Shown one piece after another: positions 29,028 to 40,134 of a DNA stretch of 64,000 nt. The translations under genes and the position numbers were made by a program. The stretch spans positions 88,772,780 through 88,836,779 of the forward strand of contig JASWHV010000009.1 of the NCBI GenBank assembly GCA_030760725.1, read 5' to 3'. A model generated the notes under the pieces. That model saw only the letters and a program-made list of their open reading frames with translations, did no database searches and was not told the DNA's origin. How positions within the stretch are numbered: position 1 is the first letter of the stretch; each line of letters starts with the position of its first letter. This DNA comes from Neostapfia colusana (lineage: Eukaryota > Streptophyta > Magnoliopsida > Poales > Poaceae).

Positions 29028-31493
29028 GGGCCTCGACAGAGGCCAGGGGTCACGAGAGCGGTCACGACAGGTAAAGAATAATTAATTACATAAATTATAT
29101 AAATAACTTTCTTAAATCTATATTACCAATCTTCAAATTTTTAGGACGACTCTACGTCTGAGGAGACAGAGGCCAGGGGTCCTCTTCAGACACCACAGGT
29201 TTCGGAGCCTGTTACAGATCCTGCTTCGGATCCTCTTCAGGTTCCGGCACCGCAGGATTCAGACCCTGCTTCAGAGCCTTCCACAGAGCCTGATGTGGAG
29301 CCGGCGTTACAGCGGCGTTACGTGGCTCCTCCTCCGGTTCCTGCACGGCCAGAAGATCGGGTCGTTATTCGTCCGGTTGGCGATAGGTAAGTAAATCTAT
29401 AACAAATCAATTTAGATATTTTAACACTTATATATGTACTAATTGAGAATCGTGTATTAGGTCTTGGGCCGATGACTCGTTCACGGGTCAAGGACGCCAC
29501 CGCCAGGTCAACGCTGTCCTGGGCCAGCTCATCCGTTGTCACTACCCCGGTCTAGTGAACGGACGGGCTGCTACGTCTTGGGACGATTACGCTACGGCCC
29601 AGGACATTACCTACGGCAACCACCAGGAGCATGTGTGGCATGAATTCATGGTAAGTAAATCGTCTATTTGTTAAATGCGAACCTATTATATGTTAAATAC
29701 ATTAACTTGTATATTTCTACTTGTAGAAATATTACCGTTTGGAGGACGAGGCCCAGCTGGATCACGCTCGCCTGGTCTTCAACAACAACGCTAGGAAGCT
29801 CCTGACGCAGTCGATTTCAACGGCTCGCATTCAGGCTACGAAGGCGTACTATAAGTTGCATCCGGATGAGGGTGAGCCGGGGCAGTTTAGGGATGTGGCG
29901 TACAAGTACTTGACGGAGGCACAGTACGCAGAGGTAAATTCTTTATTTTACTTTGCTTCATTATCCAATTTTCATCAATGTTTTCATCCAACAACAAATG
30001 TGTGCAGGTCAGCGTACCGTGGCTTGAGTCCTGTCCGGACGCCTACAGTTCCCTGTGTGCTCGTTGGGCGAGCCAGGGCTTCCAAGGCGTGTCGATGACC
30101 CGCCGACAGAGTCGAGGGACGGACGGGAAACACCGTCTTGGCGGGGACGGCTACGTACGCCTTGCTAAACGGATGGTAAGTGATACTCGAATTATATTCT
30201 AGTTAATTTCTATCGCTACCATTGTGCTAACACGTATCGATAGGAGCGCGAGATCGGTCAGGAGCCGACCGCTATCCAGGTGTGGAGGAGGGGTCACATG
30301 GGAAGTGACCCCTCGCAGCCTGATCAGCTGTCTTCTCAGACAGCGACAGAGACGTTGGTGAGTTCTTTAGTTGACTTAATTGTATTATCTTTAAAACTTC
30401 TGATGACTTTAATTTTCTGTATTTTCAGGAAAAGTATGGGGAGGAGGTGCGGAGGCTTCGAGGCGACGATTACGATTGGCAGAACTCGTCGATCGTACCT
30501 GAAGCCGCCTATGCAAGCGGTGGCGGTAAACCTCACGGCCGGTGAGTTCTGTTGTTTTCATTTACTTTCATTAACTTCGAGATACGAAACTTTAATACTC
30601 TTACTTCGTTGTGTAGGTTGGCCATCTTCGATGGAGTAGTAGACTCGAGGGAGGCGCGGTCTTACTCGAGGGCCTCTTCATCGCAGGGTGAATCCAGCAG
30701 GCGTGGCAGCCGTGATCTGGAGCTCCAGAGTGTCCAGGAGGAGCTCCAGAGGACGCAGGAAGTGCTGAGGCTCGCGAACGAGAGGCAGGCAGCCGAGCTC
30801 CGGGCTAGGGACGAGTATCAACACTCGTACATGCTACAGCTGCAAGCTGCCATGCAGGTAAGTTCAGATCAATGTACTCAACGTTTCTAATATATAAATG
30901 ACATGTATAATAATTTACTTCATATTTGCAGGCTATGGCCACAGGACAACCCGTTGTCTTTCCTCAGTGGGCGCCGCCACCGATACAGCTACCACAGGGG
31001 CCGACGTCAGGAGCACAGGTACAAAATTTCCCATAATAGCTGCAACTAGTTCAATTTGCTCAAATTTAGTTGAATTTGATCAAACTTACTTAAACTTAGA
31101 GAAAACTAGTTAAACATCCTCAAACTGAGTAAAATATGGTACAACTTACTCAACTATAGTCAAATATGACCAAACTTACTCAAACATAGCCAAAACTTTT
31201 TGAACTAGCTCAAACACAAACACTACTAGTCCATACTTCTCAAACTTAGTAAAATATGAGCAAACTTACTCAAACATAGCCAAATCTAGCTAACTTGCTC
31301 AATTTTAACTTGTAATGAGTTTATTTAATCTTATACACATTTGTGAACTTCTAATTTGTCTAACTATACATGTACATCATAGGGATCGGCGACGCGGGCT
31401 CAGGAAACTCCATCCCCTCAGCAACCAGCGTTTGGACGAGCGCACGACGACTTCCTGGACTCCGGTGCCAGCGGTCGGGGTAGCGTAGGGTAG
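29005..31493 (+). CDS. TnpA-like CACTA protein (plant transposase Ptta/En/Spm type), multi-exon
   Basis: Well-supported exons are 29145-29386, 29461-29650, 29727-29933, 30008-30175, 30244-30357, 30429-30541, 30617-30857, 30932-31018 and 31383-31493, all with GT-AG introns. They give one frame of 490 residues with no stop until TAG at 31491. An upstream part up to 29070 (donor CAG|GTAAAG) fits the same frame. The N-terminal part is a P/E/S-rich linker (SEPVTDPASDPLQ). Next comes the family core: VWHEFMKYYRLEDEAQ, ARKLLTQS, WLESCPDAYSSLCARW and ERE-QEPTAIQVWRRGH. A coiled coil follows (LQSVQEELQRTQEVLRLANE, exon 8). In En/Spm, TnpA binds the subterminal repeats. The start codon is uncertain because of the damaged fusion upstream. 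Confidence 0.85.
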
Positions 31494-31625
31494 TGTGGCG
31501 TGCGTATAGTGTTTTTATGCAATTCTGTGATGTATATTTTGATTGCCTGTGATCTGGCCATCGAGCCAGGGCTGGCCTCGAAGCCAGGGCAGGATTTTCT
31601 GTTTTTTTAAAAAAAATTGAAAAGC

Positions 31626-32033
31626 TTATTGACGACGGTTTCTGGTACTTGGCCGTCGTCAATAAGCCATTAGTATTGACGACGGCCAGGTACCAGAAAC
31701 CGTCGTCAATAAGCAATTGTTATTGACGACGGCCTAGTGTAAACCGTCGTCAATAAGCCACGGTTACTGACGACGGTTTCCTGGCTGTCGTCAATAAGCT
31801 TATTGACGACAGCCTGATTTAGCTGTCGTCAATAAGTTTATTGACGACAGCTAGATTTAGCTGTTGTCAATAAATTTATTGACGACGGTTACCGTCGTCA
31901 ATAAACTTATTGACGACTAATAATTGATGACAGCTGAAAACCGTCATCTATAAACTTTTACCGTCGTCAATAACTTATTGACGACGGTAGTGTCCTTATT
32001 GACGACGGTTTCCGGCCGTCGTCTATAGTCCCG
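31626..32033. repeat. Right subterminal repeat array of the CACTA element
   Basis: A denser array than on the left, about 18 copies of TTATTGACGACGG or its complement, with variants such as GACGACAG. Most copies are arranged as inverted pairs around 6-15 bp, so the strand can form a row of hairpins. It begins about 130 bp after the TnpA-like stop codon and runs almost to the terminal inverted repeat. Confidence 0.85.
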
Positions 32034-32048
32034 ATTCCTGTAGTGAAT

Positions 32049-32519
32049 CTGCTTTTCTGCAAATAAGCCTTTTATTACCTACCTTGTTTATAAGCTGCAT
32101 ATCATGTGTTATTCCCGCACTTGCTGAGTACATCATTGTACTCAACCTTGCATTATTATTTCTTCATCAGCAGCAGGAGAAACCTATTATGAAGATCAAA
32201 TGGGACATTATGGCGTGTGATCTGTTCTCAACCTTGCCTGTGGAGGGAGTAGAGATGAAGCCTCTTCTGCTTAGTTTTGCTTCCGTATTAAGTTTTTGCT
32301 TCCGCATTTAAATAAGGACTTCCGCTGCATAGAAATAAGACTTCCGCTGTGAGCATGAGTCCAAGACTCATGAGGAATTGTAATAAACTCTATTATTTGT
32401 GGTAATATATAATCTGAATTCAGTTTGTGGAACGTATGCGTATGTGTGATGAACATCCTGGGCACACATATGCATTAGTTCTCGGTTCCGTGGTTTTCCA
32501 CAGAATTGAGGGTGTCACA
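32049..32519 (+). repeat. A2 3' LTR, last part
   Basis: It continues the LTR after the CACTA element and its duplicated AAT. It carries the splice acceptor (AGCAGCAG ending 32176), the second exon of the LTR ORF and the terminal stem-loop (32441-32470), and ends GGGTGTCACA. The A2 target duplication GGTAC follows at 32520-32524. Confidence 0.95.
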
Positions 32520-32524
32520 GGTAC

Positions 32525-35500
32525 TCAATAACCGCGAGGGACGGTGATTCGAATCAAACACTACCCGGATAACTCGACACATACGCCCGCCTCTGAAGAC
32601 CCATCCCTGGCGTCCTTCATTACGTCGTATGTGGCAACCTTTCTCAGGACACTAAACTGTAGAACCGGTCGCGCCGTCTCGGGCTCATAGGTCTAACGAG
32701 ACGATGTGGTATGCCTCTACAGTCCAGTGAACCTGGTACATCGGTTTCCTGGTTCCCATATATCAGTAAGCATCCGGTACACAACTCAATACTTGCTCCT
32801 GGACGCGGCATACGCATCTGTCCTTAACCGACACAGGCAGAGCTACTCGACCAAGACCTCGTCTTGTCGCAGCCTAACCCCTCTGCCCGGTCTCATCTTT
32901 AGAAATGTAAACTTTAGTTTGCTTCCTTTCCCAACCACACTTATGATATTCTAAACTATAGCTCGCGAGTAGTTTCCAACTACTCGTCTTCTACCGGATG
33001 CCCTAGTCTATTTAGCATTGCCCTATTCTACAGCGATGACACATTTCTACCCTTGACCTCAGGGTTCATGTTTGGTTATGCATGTGGAGTATCACACATC
33101 CTTGACCTAATGCACATACAAACCTTGACCAATAGTAGTGAACAAAGGGAAAACTTTAAAAAAAACTTAAGTGCAAACCGGGGCTTGCCTTGGTTTTGCA
33201 GGTGACTAAAGTCAGTTGAGAGAAAGTCAGTTTCTGATGTATTGAAGTTCACTCCTGCCCTTCTTGTTCCTTGATCCAAGTTCACCTCCTCCTTCTTCAC
33301 TTTCCACGTTTAATCACTACACGTTAGGAATATGCATACATGTTCAATTATAAAACTTTTTGCTAACAAATTCTAAAGACAAGTTTGAAACTGGAACTTT
33401 GTTTAAGAATTTAAAATGACACTGGGGTGGTGGTTTAAGTGTGTGTCTGAGCACTATCATCAAGTGAGAAGTGAGGTTCATCACTTGGGTGTGGGATCAA
33501 CTAATGGTTGAACAGAACACTAATGATCCAGGGCTCCAATGGAGCTTGAAATTTTCTTGGGAGTTCCTTGTCACAAGAAAGTCCTCTGGACCAAAAATTC
33601 AGAACATTTCACTAAGTGGATCTCCCAGAACAATTCCCTAAGCATTGAAGCAAAAAGGAATTAATTCTGGTTAAATTTGCACTTTCATGCAAATTCAAGT
33701 GAACTACAATTTGAAGCATAGTTCATAGAGTATGCCTGAATTTTCCTAGGATTTTTGGAGCTAAGGAATGGCTAGAACTGAATTTCCAAGTTTTGGAAAT
33801 TCTCTGAAAATGTTTCTGTATTTATTTGAATACTAAAATTTGAAATTGGAATTATCCCAACTAAATCAATTCCAAATGAGCTGAAACTTTTACAGGAGTC
33901 TCCTAATATCCGGAAGAATATCCTGGCAAAATTTGGGGAATTTTGGATGAACCAAACTCCTTCTAAAATTCTTTTGCTGAAAAGCTTTAAAGAATTTTCC
34001 AGAATTTTCTATTGGTTTTCATGCAAATTGGGTTGCATATTTGGATAGAGCATTTCATCCTGAATCCAACCCAATTTGAATTACTAAATTTGGAGCTTCG
34101 TAGCAAAAGTTATGCATTTTACAAGTTTGAACAACTCTCTGTTTGATTTTAACAGCACAGTCACACGTGGGGCCCACGGGTCAGGTGCTTCTTCAACCTC
34201 CCGCCAGAGCCCGCGGGTGCACACAGGCTGAAAACTTGGCATGGCTCGTTCTCCCTCATTTCTCCTCCAAATAAGCTCCGGTTTCGCCCTACATGCTCCT
34301 GGGAACGTGGCGCAGCTGCCGGGCAAGGTTTCCCCGCGTGAAAACGGCTGTAGGTGGGTCGGCACCGGTGGGGCGGCTCGGGAGCTCGACATGGACGCGT
34401 TCCCGCGTGTCCCAGGCATCTCCCGGCGAGCTACGATGTCCTACAGCATCCCTATGGGTCTAGGAACATGGAACGGAGATCAAATCGTGCAGAACATGGT
34501 TGCAAACTAGTCGTCACCGTGGACCGTGGCAGTTTTGGCCGCCGGCGACGATTTCTCGTCGCCCGGGGTATAGGGTGGTCGGTTTGCTTCGTGCTTCGGC
34601 GTGGAGGGGCGCTAGGAACCCTAGTAGCTGTGGTCTGAATTGTAGAACGAACAATCAATCGATTGGAGCTAATTTCAGAAATTTGCTGAGGTCAGTCCTT
34701 CACGTGCGCCGGCGCCAAAAACGAAATTCCGGCTAGCCGGCGTCGGGGAAGAGCAGGGGATCGACAGGATGAGGATCAGTACCTCCTGGCGCACCTCTGT
34801 GGCCTCTTGAGCACGCCGGAGAGGCGCTGGGCTGGCCGGGAGACAGGGAGTTGTGGAGACAGCAGCCTCTGTCAAACTTTTGCACGAGGGGGGCAACAAC
34901 AGAATTGGCCTCGGGGTTGTGGGCAACAGGACGCGACGGAGGTGATATAAAGGGGGGGAAACAGCTCGCCAGCGCGAGGGGGACGAGCAGGAGGTGGAGC
35001 TTTGGGGCGTGGAGCAGCAGCTCGCTGTCGCTCAGGGGCAAGGCCTCGGTGGAGTGAGAACAGAGAGAAAGACTTAGGGATTAAGTCTGCTCATTCCTAT
35101 GACATGTGGGGTCCACCCCTCTTCTTATCCCCTAAAACTCTCACAAATATCTCCAAATTTTGGAACCTTGCAAATTCAGCTATGAGGTACTCAAATCCAA
35201 AAGTCATTTGCCAATTTGACCAGTTTTGCCTCAGTTTCAAATTCGAATTCAAATTTGGATGAAATTTACAAGTCCTCTTGATATTCATATCCAAGCACCT
35301 CCAAATTTCCTCCAAATTGGTCTCCCTCATAATTTGGATCTGAGGAATTCAAATATGTCCTCTGATCTTTGAGTTGGCTATTGCAAATACACTTTTTCAA
35401 ACAACAGTTTGAATTTTCTCTTTTGAACATGCCCTCCTTCTTTTTGAAGTGCACCTCTTAATTCAAACTGAATTCAAAGTTTTATTGCACATGCCAACAC

Positions 35501-35604
35501 TTTCATGAGGAACACAAAAGTTTTTGTAAGTCCCATTTCTTGCATATAAACTCAACTTTATTCATAGCTCAAGTTTTCTATTTACAAGTTTTGGGACTTT
35601 TACA
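32525..35604 (-). repeat. M 3' LTR, proximal part
   Basis: On the minus strand it starts TGTAAAAGTCCC at 35604 after the polypurine tract and is interrupted by A2. It is nearly identical to 42389-45468. The first exon of the LTR ORF lies at about 33306-33189 (minus) and ends at CAAG|GCAAGC. Its acceptor is in the distal part at 14237, so A2 sits in this intron. Confidence 0.9.
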
Positions 35605-35605
35605 T

Positions 35606-35619
35606 TCCTCCCCCCTTAA
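35606..35619 (-). promoter_or_regulatory. M polypurine tract
   Basis: On the minus strand TTAAGGGGGGAGGA immediately precedes the LTR start TGTAAAAG. Confidence 0.85.
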
Positions 35620-35672
35620 AAAGAATCTCGTCCCGAGATTCATGATTAAGGACAAGGTGGAGAGGACAACTA

Positions 35673-38600
35673 CTACATATAAGCCTCTAACAACTCCGGA
35701 TGATTGCGTTGCAAATACTCCTCGCTTTCCCATGTAGCTTCGTCGGACGTGTGATTTTCCCATAGCACCTTGAAAAATCGCAGCGTCCGATTCCTGGTTT
35801 CACGAGTCTTTTCATCAATTATCCGGGTTGGTCGCTCAACATACGTGAGGTCCGGCTTCAAATTTTCTATGTCTCCCGTGAGAATCTCCGTTGGAACTTT
35901 TAAACACTTCCGCAACTGAGATATGTGGAAGACGTTATGAACTCCGGCTAAGGCTGCCGGTAGCTCCAAACGGTATGCCACGGGTCCACACCTTTCAATG
36001 ATAATGAAGGGACCGATAAAACGTGGAGGTAATTTTCCTTTCACTCCAAATCGGTGAATGCCCTTCATCAGAGATATGCGGAGGTATACGGGGTCCCCAA
36101 CATGGAAATCCAAAGGACGACGTCTCCTATCCGCATAGCTCTTTTGTCTGGACTGAGCGGCTTTCAGATTTGCTTGAATAAGCCTTACCCGCTCTTCTGC
36201 TTCATTTACGAGATCAATCCCGTAAGTTACCCTCTCGCCGGATTCACACCAGTTCAAGGGTGTGCGGCACTTCCGGCCGTAGAGAGCTTCATAAGGCGCC
36301 ATTTTGATACTCGATTGATAACCGTTGTTATATGAGAACTCCGCCAACGGTAAGTGATCATCCCAGCTCTTACCGTGGTGGATGACACATGCTCTCAGCA
36401 TATCTTCAAGTATTTGATTCACCCTCTCAGTTTGTCCATCGGTTTGAGGGTGATACGCGGAGCTTCGAATCACTTTAGTTCCCAAGGATGTGTGTAGCTG
36501 TTCCCAGAAACGGGATACGAACAGCGATCCTCTGTCGGAGACAATGGTACAGGGAACTCCGTGCAGACATAAGATTCGTGCTATGTATAACTCCGCATGC
36601 TGCTTGGCGCTGTAGTTGGTATGCACCAGAATGAAATCCGCATGCTGTCAATCGATCAACGATTACCCAAATCGAGTCATGGTGGTGGGAGGTCATCGGC
36701 AATCCAACGATGAAATCCATACTCAAGTCTTCCCACTTCCATGCCGGTATTTGTAGCGGTTACAGCAGGCCCGACTTCTTTACGTGGTCGGCCTTAACTC
36801 TTTGACACGTATCACATTCTGAAACGTATTTTGCAACTTCACGTTTCATACGTGTCCACCAAAACTTCTTCCGGAGGTCTTGGTACATTTTATTGCTGCC
36901 AGGATGAATAGAAAATTTGGATAAGTGAGCCTCATCCAAAATCTTCTTGCGCAGCCTCATATTACGGGGTACGACTATCCGGTCCTTGAACCACAAGGTA
37001 TCTTCATCATCTAACCAGAAACATTTCATCTCCCTGTTCTTCAACCTCCTTTTGATATGAGCCATGCCCTTGTCTCTCCTTTGAGCTTCCATGACCTTCT
37101 CTCTTATTGTGGGTATGAGAGCTAGGTTATGTAGGGCCCCATAGGGAACCAAGTAGAGACTTGGTTCTTCCTCTTCTATCGGCGTGATGGTTAGGTTATG
37201 AATATGAGACTTCCGGCTGAGTGCATCGGCAACCACATTTGCCTTGCCCGGATGATAATGAATTTCAATCTCATAGTCCTTGATCAGCTCCAACCATCGC
37301 CGTTGCCGCATATTTAACTCCTTTTGAGTGAATATGTACTTCAAGCTTTTGTGGTCGGTGTAGAGATGAACCAGATTTGCCAATAGGTAATGTCTCCACA
37401 TCTTTAAAGCTAGTACCACGGCAGCAAGCTCGAGATCATGAGTTGGATAATGTTGCTCATGATTCCGTAATTGCCGTGATCCATATGCGACCACGCGTCC
37501 TCCTTGCATGAGTACACAACCAAGCCCGACGCTAGATGTATCACAATAAACATCAAAAGGCTTGGTTGTATCCGGTTGCGCTAGAACCGGGGCTGTTGTG
37601 AGGTGTTTCACCAACGCTTGAAAAGCTTCCTCACATGGCTTGCTCCAATCATACTTGATGCCCTTTTTCAGTAGCTCCGTCATAGGTTTGGAGATTTTTG
37701 AGAAGCTCGGGATGAACCTCCGAAAATATCCCGCCAAACCCAAGAAGCTACGAACTTCATGGACTGATGTTGGAGACTTCCACTTAAGCACTTGTTCAAT
37801 CTTGCTTGGATCAATAGCAATGCCTTCTGCTGCAATAATGTGCCCAAGAAATGGCACTTGGTTGATCCAGAATTCACATTTACTAAACTTTGAATAGAGC
37901 TTGTGATCTCGCAGTTGTTGGAGCACAATATGCAAATGTTTAACGTGTTCCTCTTCAGATTTGGAATAGACCAAAATGTCGTCGATGAATACCACGACGA
38001 ACTGATCCAGCTCCGGCATGAACACCGAGTTCATAAGGTACATAAAGTGAGCCGGAGCATTGGTCAACCCAAATGACATGACAAGATATTCATAGAGTCC
38101 ATATCTTGTCGAGAATGCTGTCTTCGGGACATCTTCCGCTCGAATCTTGATTTGATGATATCCCGACCTTAAGTCCATCTTGGAGAAGACTTTCACACTC
38201 ACTAGTTGATCGAAGAGGATATCAATTCTTGGTAGTGGATACTTGTTCTTTATGGTCACAGCATTTAAAGGACGATAGTCAACGCATAGCCTCAGCGTCT
38301 CATCCTTTTTCTTCACAAACAAAGCTGAGCAACCCCATGGTGATGAACTTGGACGAATAAACCCCTTGTCCATCAGATCCTTGAGTTGCTCCTTCAATTC
38401 TGCTAACTCACTCGGAGCCATTTTGTATGGTCTCCGAGAGATCGGCGTGGTTCCCGGTATCAACTCTATTTTGAACTCCACCTCGCGCTCAGGTTGTAGA
38501 CCTGGAAGATCTTCGGGAAACACATCCGGATATTCACGGACTACCGGAATGTCTTCTAACTTGTACGCCTCGGCGTTACATACTTCTGGGTTTTTGGAAA

Positions 38601-39010
38601 CCGCTTCACCGAGATACAATGTTTGACGTCCGTGAAGTGGAGAGTCCAAGTGAACACTCCTGTTCTCGATGTCCAGAATAGCCTTATGGAAGGTCAACCA
38701 TGATACTCCCAATATGGCATTGATTCCTTGGTCTTCGAGAATGATGAGGGTGGTAGGATATATTTTTCCACCCAAACAAAGTGGTGCTCGAGAAACGACT
38801 TCATTAGTTGAGATGTCTCCACCTGGCGAATGAATAAGGTAAGAACCTTTTGTGACAGTTGTGGAGATCTGATCCCGGATCACCGTTGCCCGGCTAATGA
38901 AGTTATGTGTTGCACCAGAGTCGAATAAAATGACAACCGGCTTGTCATTTAAGGTGAACCTGCCGGCAAGAACAGGTCCTCCCTTTGGCAGATCATCGAC
39001 TGACACATAA
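35673..39010 (-). pseudogene. M pol: protease to chromodomain (one stop, one frameshift)
   Basis: Protease carries ILFDSGATHNFIS (about 38930). Reverse transcriptase has GFIRPSSSPWGCSALFVKKK and the catalytic FIDDILVYSK (about 37965-37995). RNase H has VYCDTSSVGLGCVLMQ and YTDHKSLKYIF. The integrase zinc domain reads CDTCQRVKADH. At 36760-36762 a TAA replaces the CAA of the usual LLQPL motif. A small deletion near 36645 then shifts the frame. The rest of integrase (SAYHPQTDGQTERVNQ) and a chromodomain (TLRFFKVLWENHTSDEATWE) continue open to the stop at 35673-35675. Few lesions suggest fairly recent activity. Confidence 0.92.
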
Positions 39011-40134
39011 TTGACTGTTCCCACTTTTGACATAGGTTTTGTGGGCTGCCCAAGATCACTTTTTGGAACTGGACCCGCAGACACAATGTTACTGCTCGGT
39101 TCAGTTGCTTCATTGACGTTGAGCTCGTTGTCAATATGAAGTGGGACAGCACTCGGTTCAACTGAGAAATCACCTTGTTCATCTTCAGCCTCTTGAGGGT
39201 AATAATATTCTAGTGCACCTTGTTGATACTGGGGTGCATAAGAAATAAGTTGCTGCTGCGGTGGGGGTGAATAAGACCTCTGTGGAGTAGAAGAGTCGTC
39301 ACACTCCCAGAATGATTGCACCTCTTGTGGAATCTCTCGACCGGAAGGTGAACGGATTACCAACCGATACTTCTGAGGTAGACGATTGTCTTCATCTTGT
39401 GATGAGTCCCTCTCCCTCTTTTCTTTGAGGTAGAGGTTGGAATAATATTCTTGAGCGATAGCACAGCTCACAAACTCATCAAAATTCACTTGGCTAACTT
39501 GAGCCAATTCACATCGCTGCCTAGCAGTCAGCCCTCGATAAAAATGATAACCCCTCATGGATGGTGATTTCACATAGTCAGGGACATATTGAGCTAAGCG
39601 ATTGAATTCCTTCGCATACTCAATAACACTCATGTCCCCTTGCTTCAGACTCCAGAACTCATCCAGACTGGTTTGCATTATGCCCGCAGGGATGAAACGA
39701 GCACGAAATGCAGCCTGGAACTCTGCCCATATGACACGATGCCCTACTGGTTGGACAGCAAGGTACTCTGCCCACCATGCTCCAGCAAAGCCATGAAGCT
39801 GCTGAGCGGCATATAGAGTCTTCTAGAATTCATCACATTGGATCGACCCAAACTTGGACTCAATGACACGTAACCAGTGATTTGCTTCACAATGGTCAGC
39901 CGCCTCGGAGAATACCGGTGGTTGTGTCGCCAAGAAATCCAGATATGTGCTCTGGGTTGGTATGTGATGTTTAGCTTCGCGATCTATGCCTTGCTGAACT
40001 AGAGTTTGGAGAGTTTCATTCATCTTCGCCATAATTTCAGCCAATCCGGTTGGTGATGGCTTTTGTGATGAAGTCGAGTCATTCCCACCTCGACTGGAAC
40101 CTCCAAGTTCCATTTGAGAATATGTACGTACCAT
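39011..40134 (-). pseudogene. M gag without a visible zinc knuckle (one in-frame stop)
   Basis: It starts at ATG 40134 (MVRTYSQMELGGSSRGG). It has a gag core with QPPVFSEAADHCEANHWLRV and, after an in-frame TAG at 39823-39825, QQLHGFAGAWWAEYLAVQP. The frame is the same on both sides of the stop, so one substitution broke it. Between the gag core and protease there is a charged and P/Q-rich linker (SPPPQQQLISYAPQYQQG) but no C-X2-C-X4-H-X4-C motif. In A2 and Z a knuckle stands at this point. The ORF continues into pol without a frame change. Confidence 0.85.

Larger units (their letters stand above)
24989..32045 (+). mobile_element. CACTA (En/Spm) DNA transposon, 7,057 bp
   Basis: The ends are CACTACAGGAAAAACGATC on the left and, in reverse complement, CACTACAGGAATCGGGAC on the right, flanked by AAT duplications. 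Both ends carry arrays of a 13-bp subterminal motif (TTATTGACGACGG). The body holds a 5' region with two strong foldbacks and a small MITE, a truncated TNP2-like gene and an intact-looking TnpA-like gene, both on the plus strand. The core catalytic part of TNP2 is missing, so it cannot move by itself. It is the youngest layer of the nest and lies in the intron of the A2 LTR ORF. Confidence 0.95.
14628..32519 (+). mobile_element. Element A2: nearly complete family A chromovirus
   Basis: The ends are TGTGACACCC and GGGTGTCACA, flanked by the 5-bp duplication GGTAC at 14623-14627 and 32520-32524. The intact M LTR copy at about 42385-42395 shows the unoccupied target, which confirms the insertion. 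The order is 5' LTR, primer site, gag, pol with chromodomain, polypurine tract and 3' LTR. The 3' LTR contains the CACTA element. Without it, A2 is about 10.8 kb. The LTR lengths are 2,954 and 2,942 bp, and the 12-bp difference equals one copy of a short tandem repeat (GGTTATTGGAAT). Three frameshifts interrupt gag-pol. Confidence 0.95.

Noticed and set aside
33076..33300. M LTR ORF (minus) as a standalone gene starting at 33300
   Set aside because: The first codon is GTG, not ATG, and the frame runs through the predicted splice donor. It was kept only as part of the spliced ORF hypothesis.
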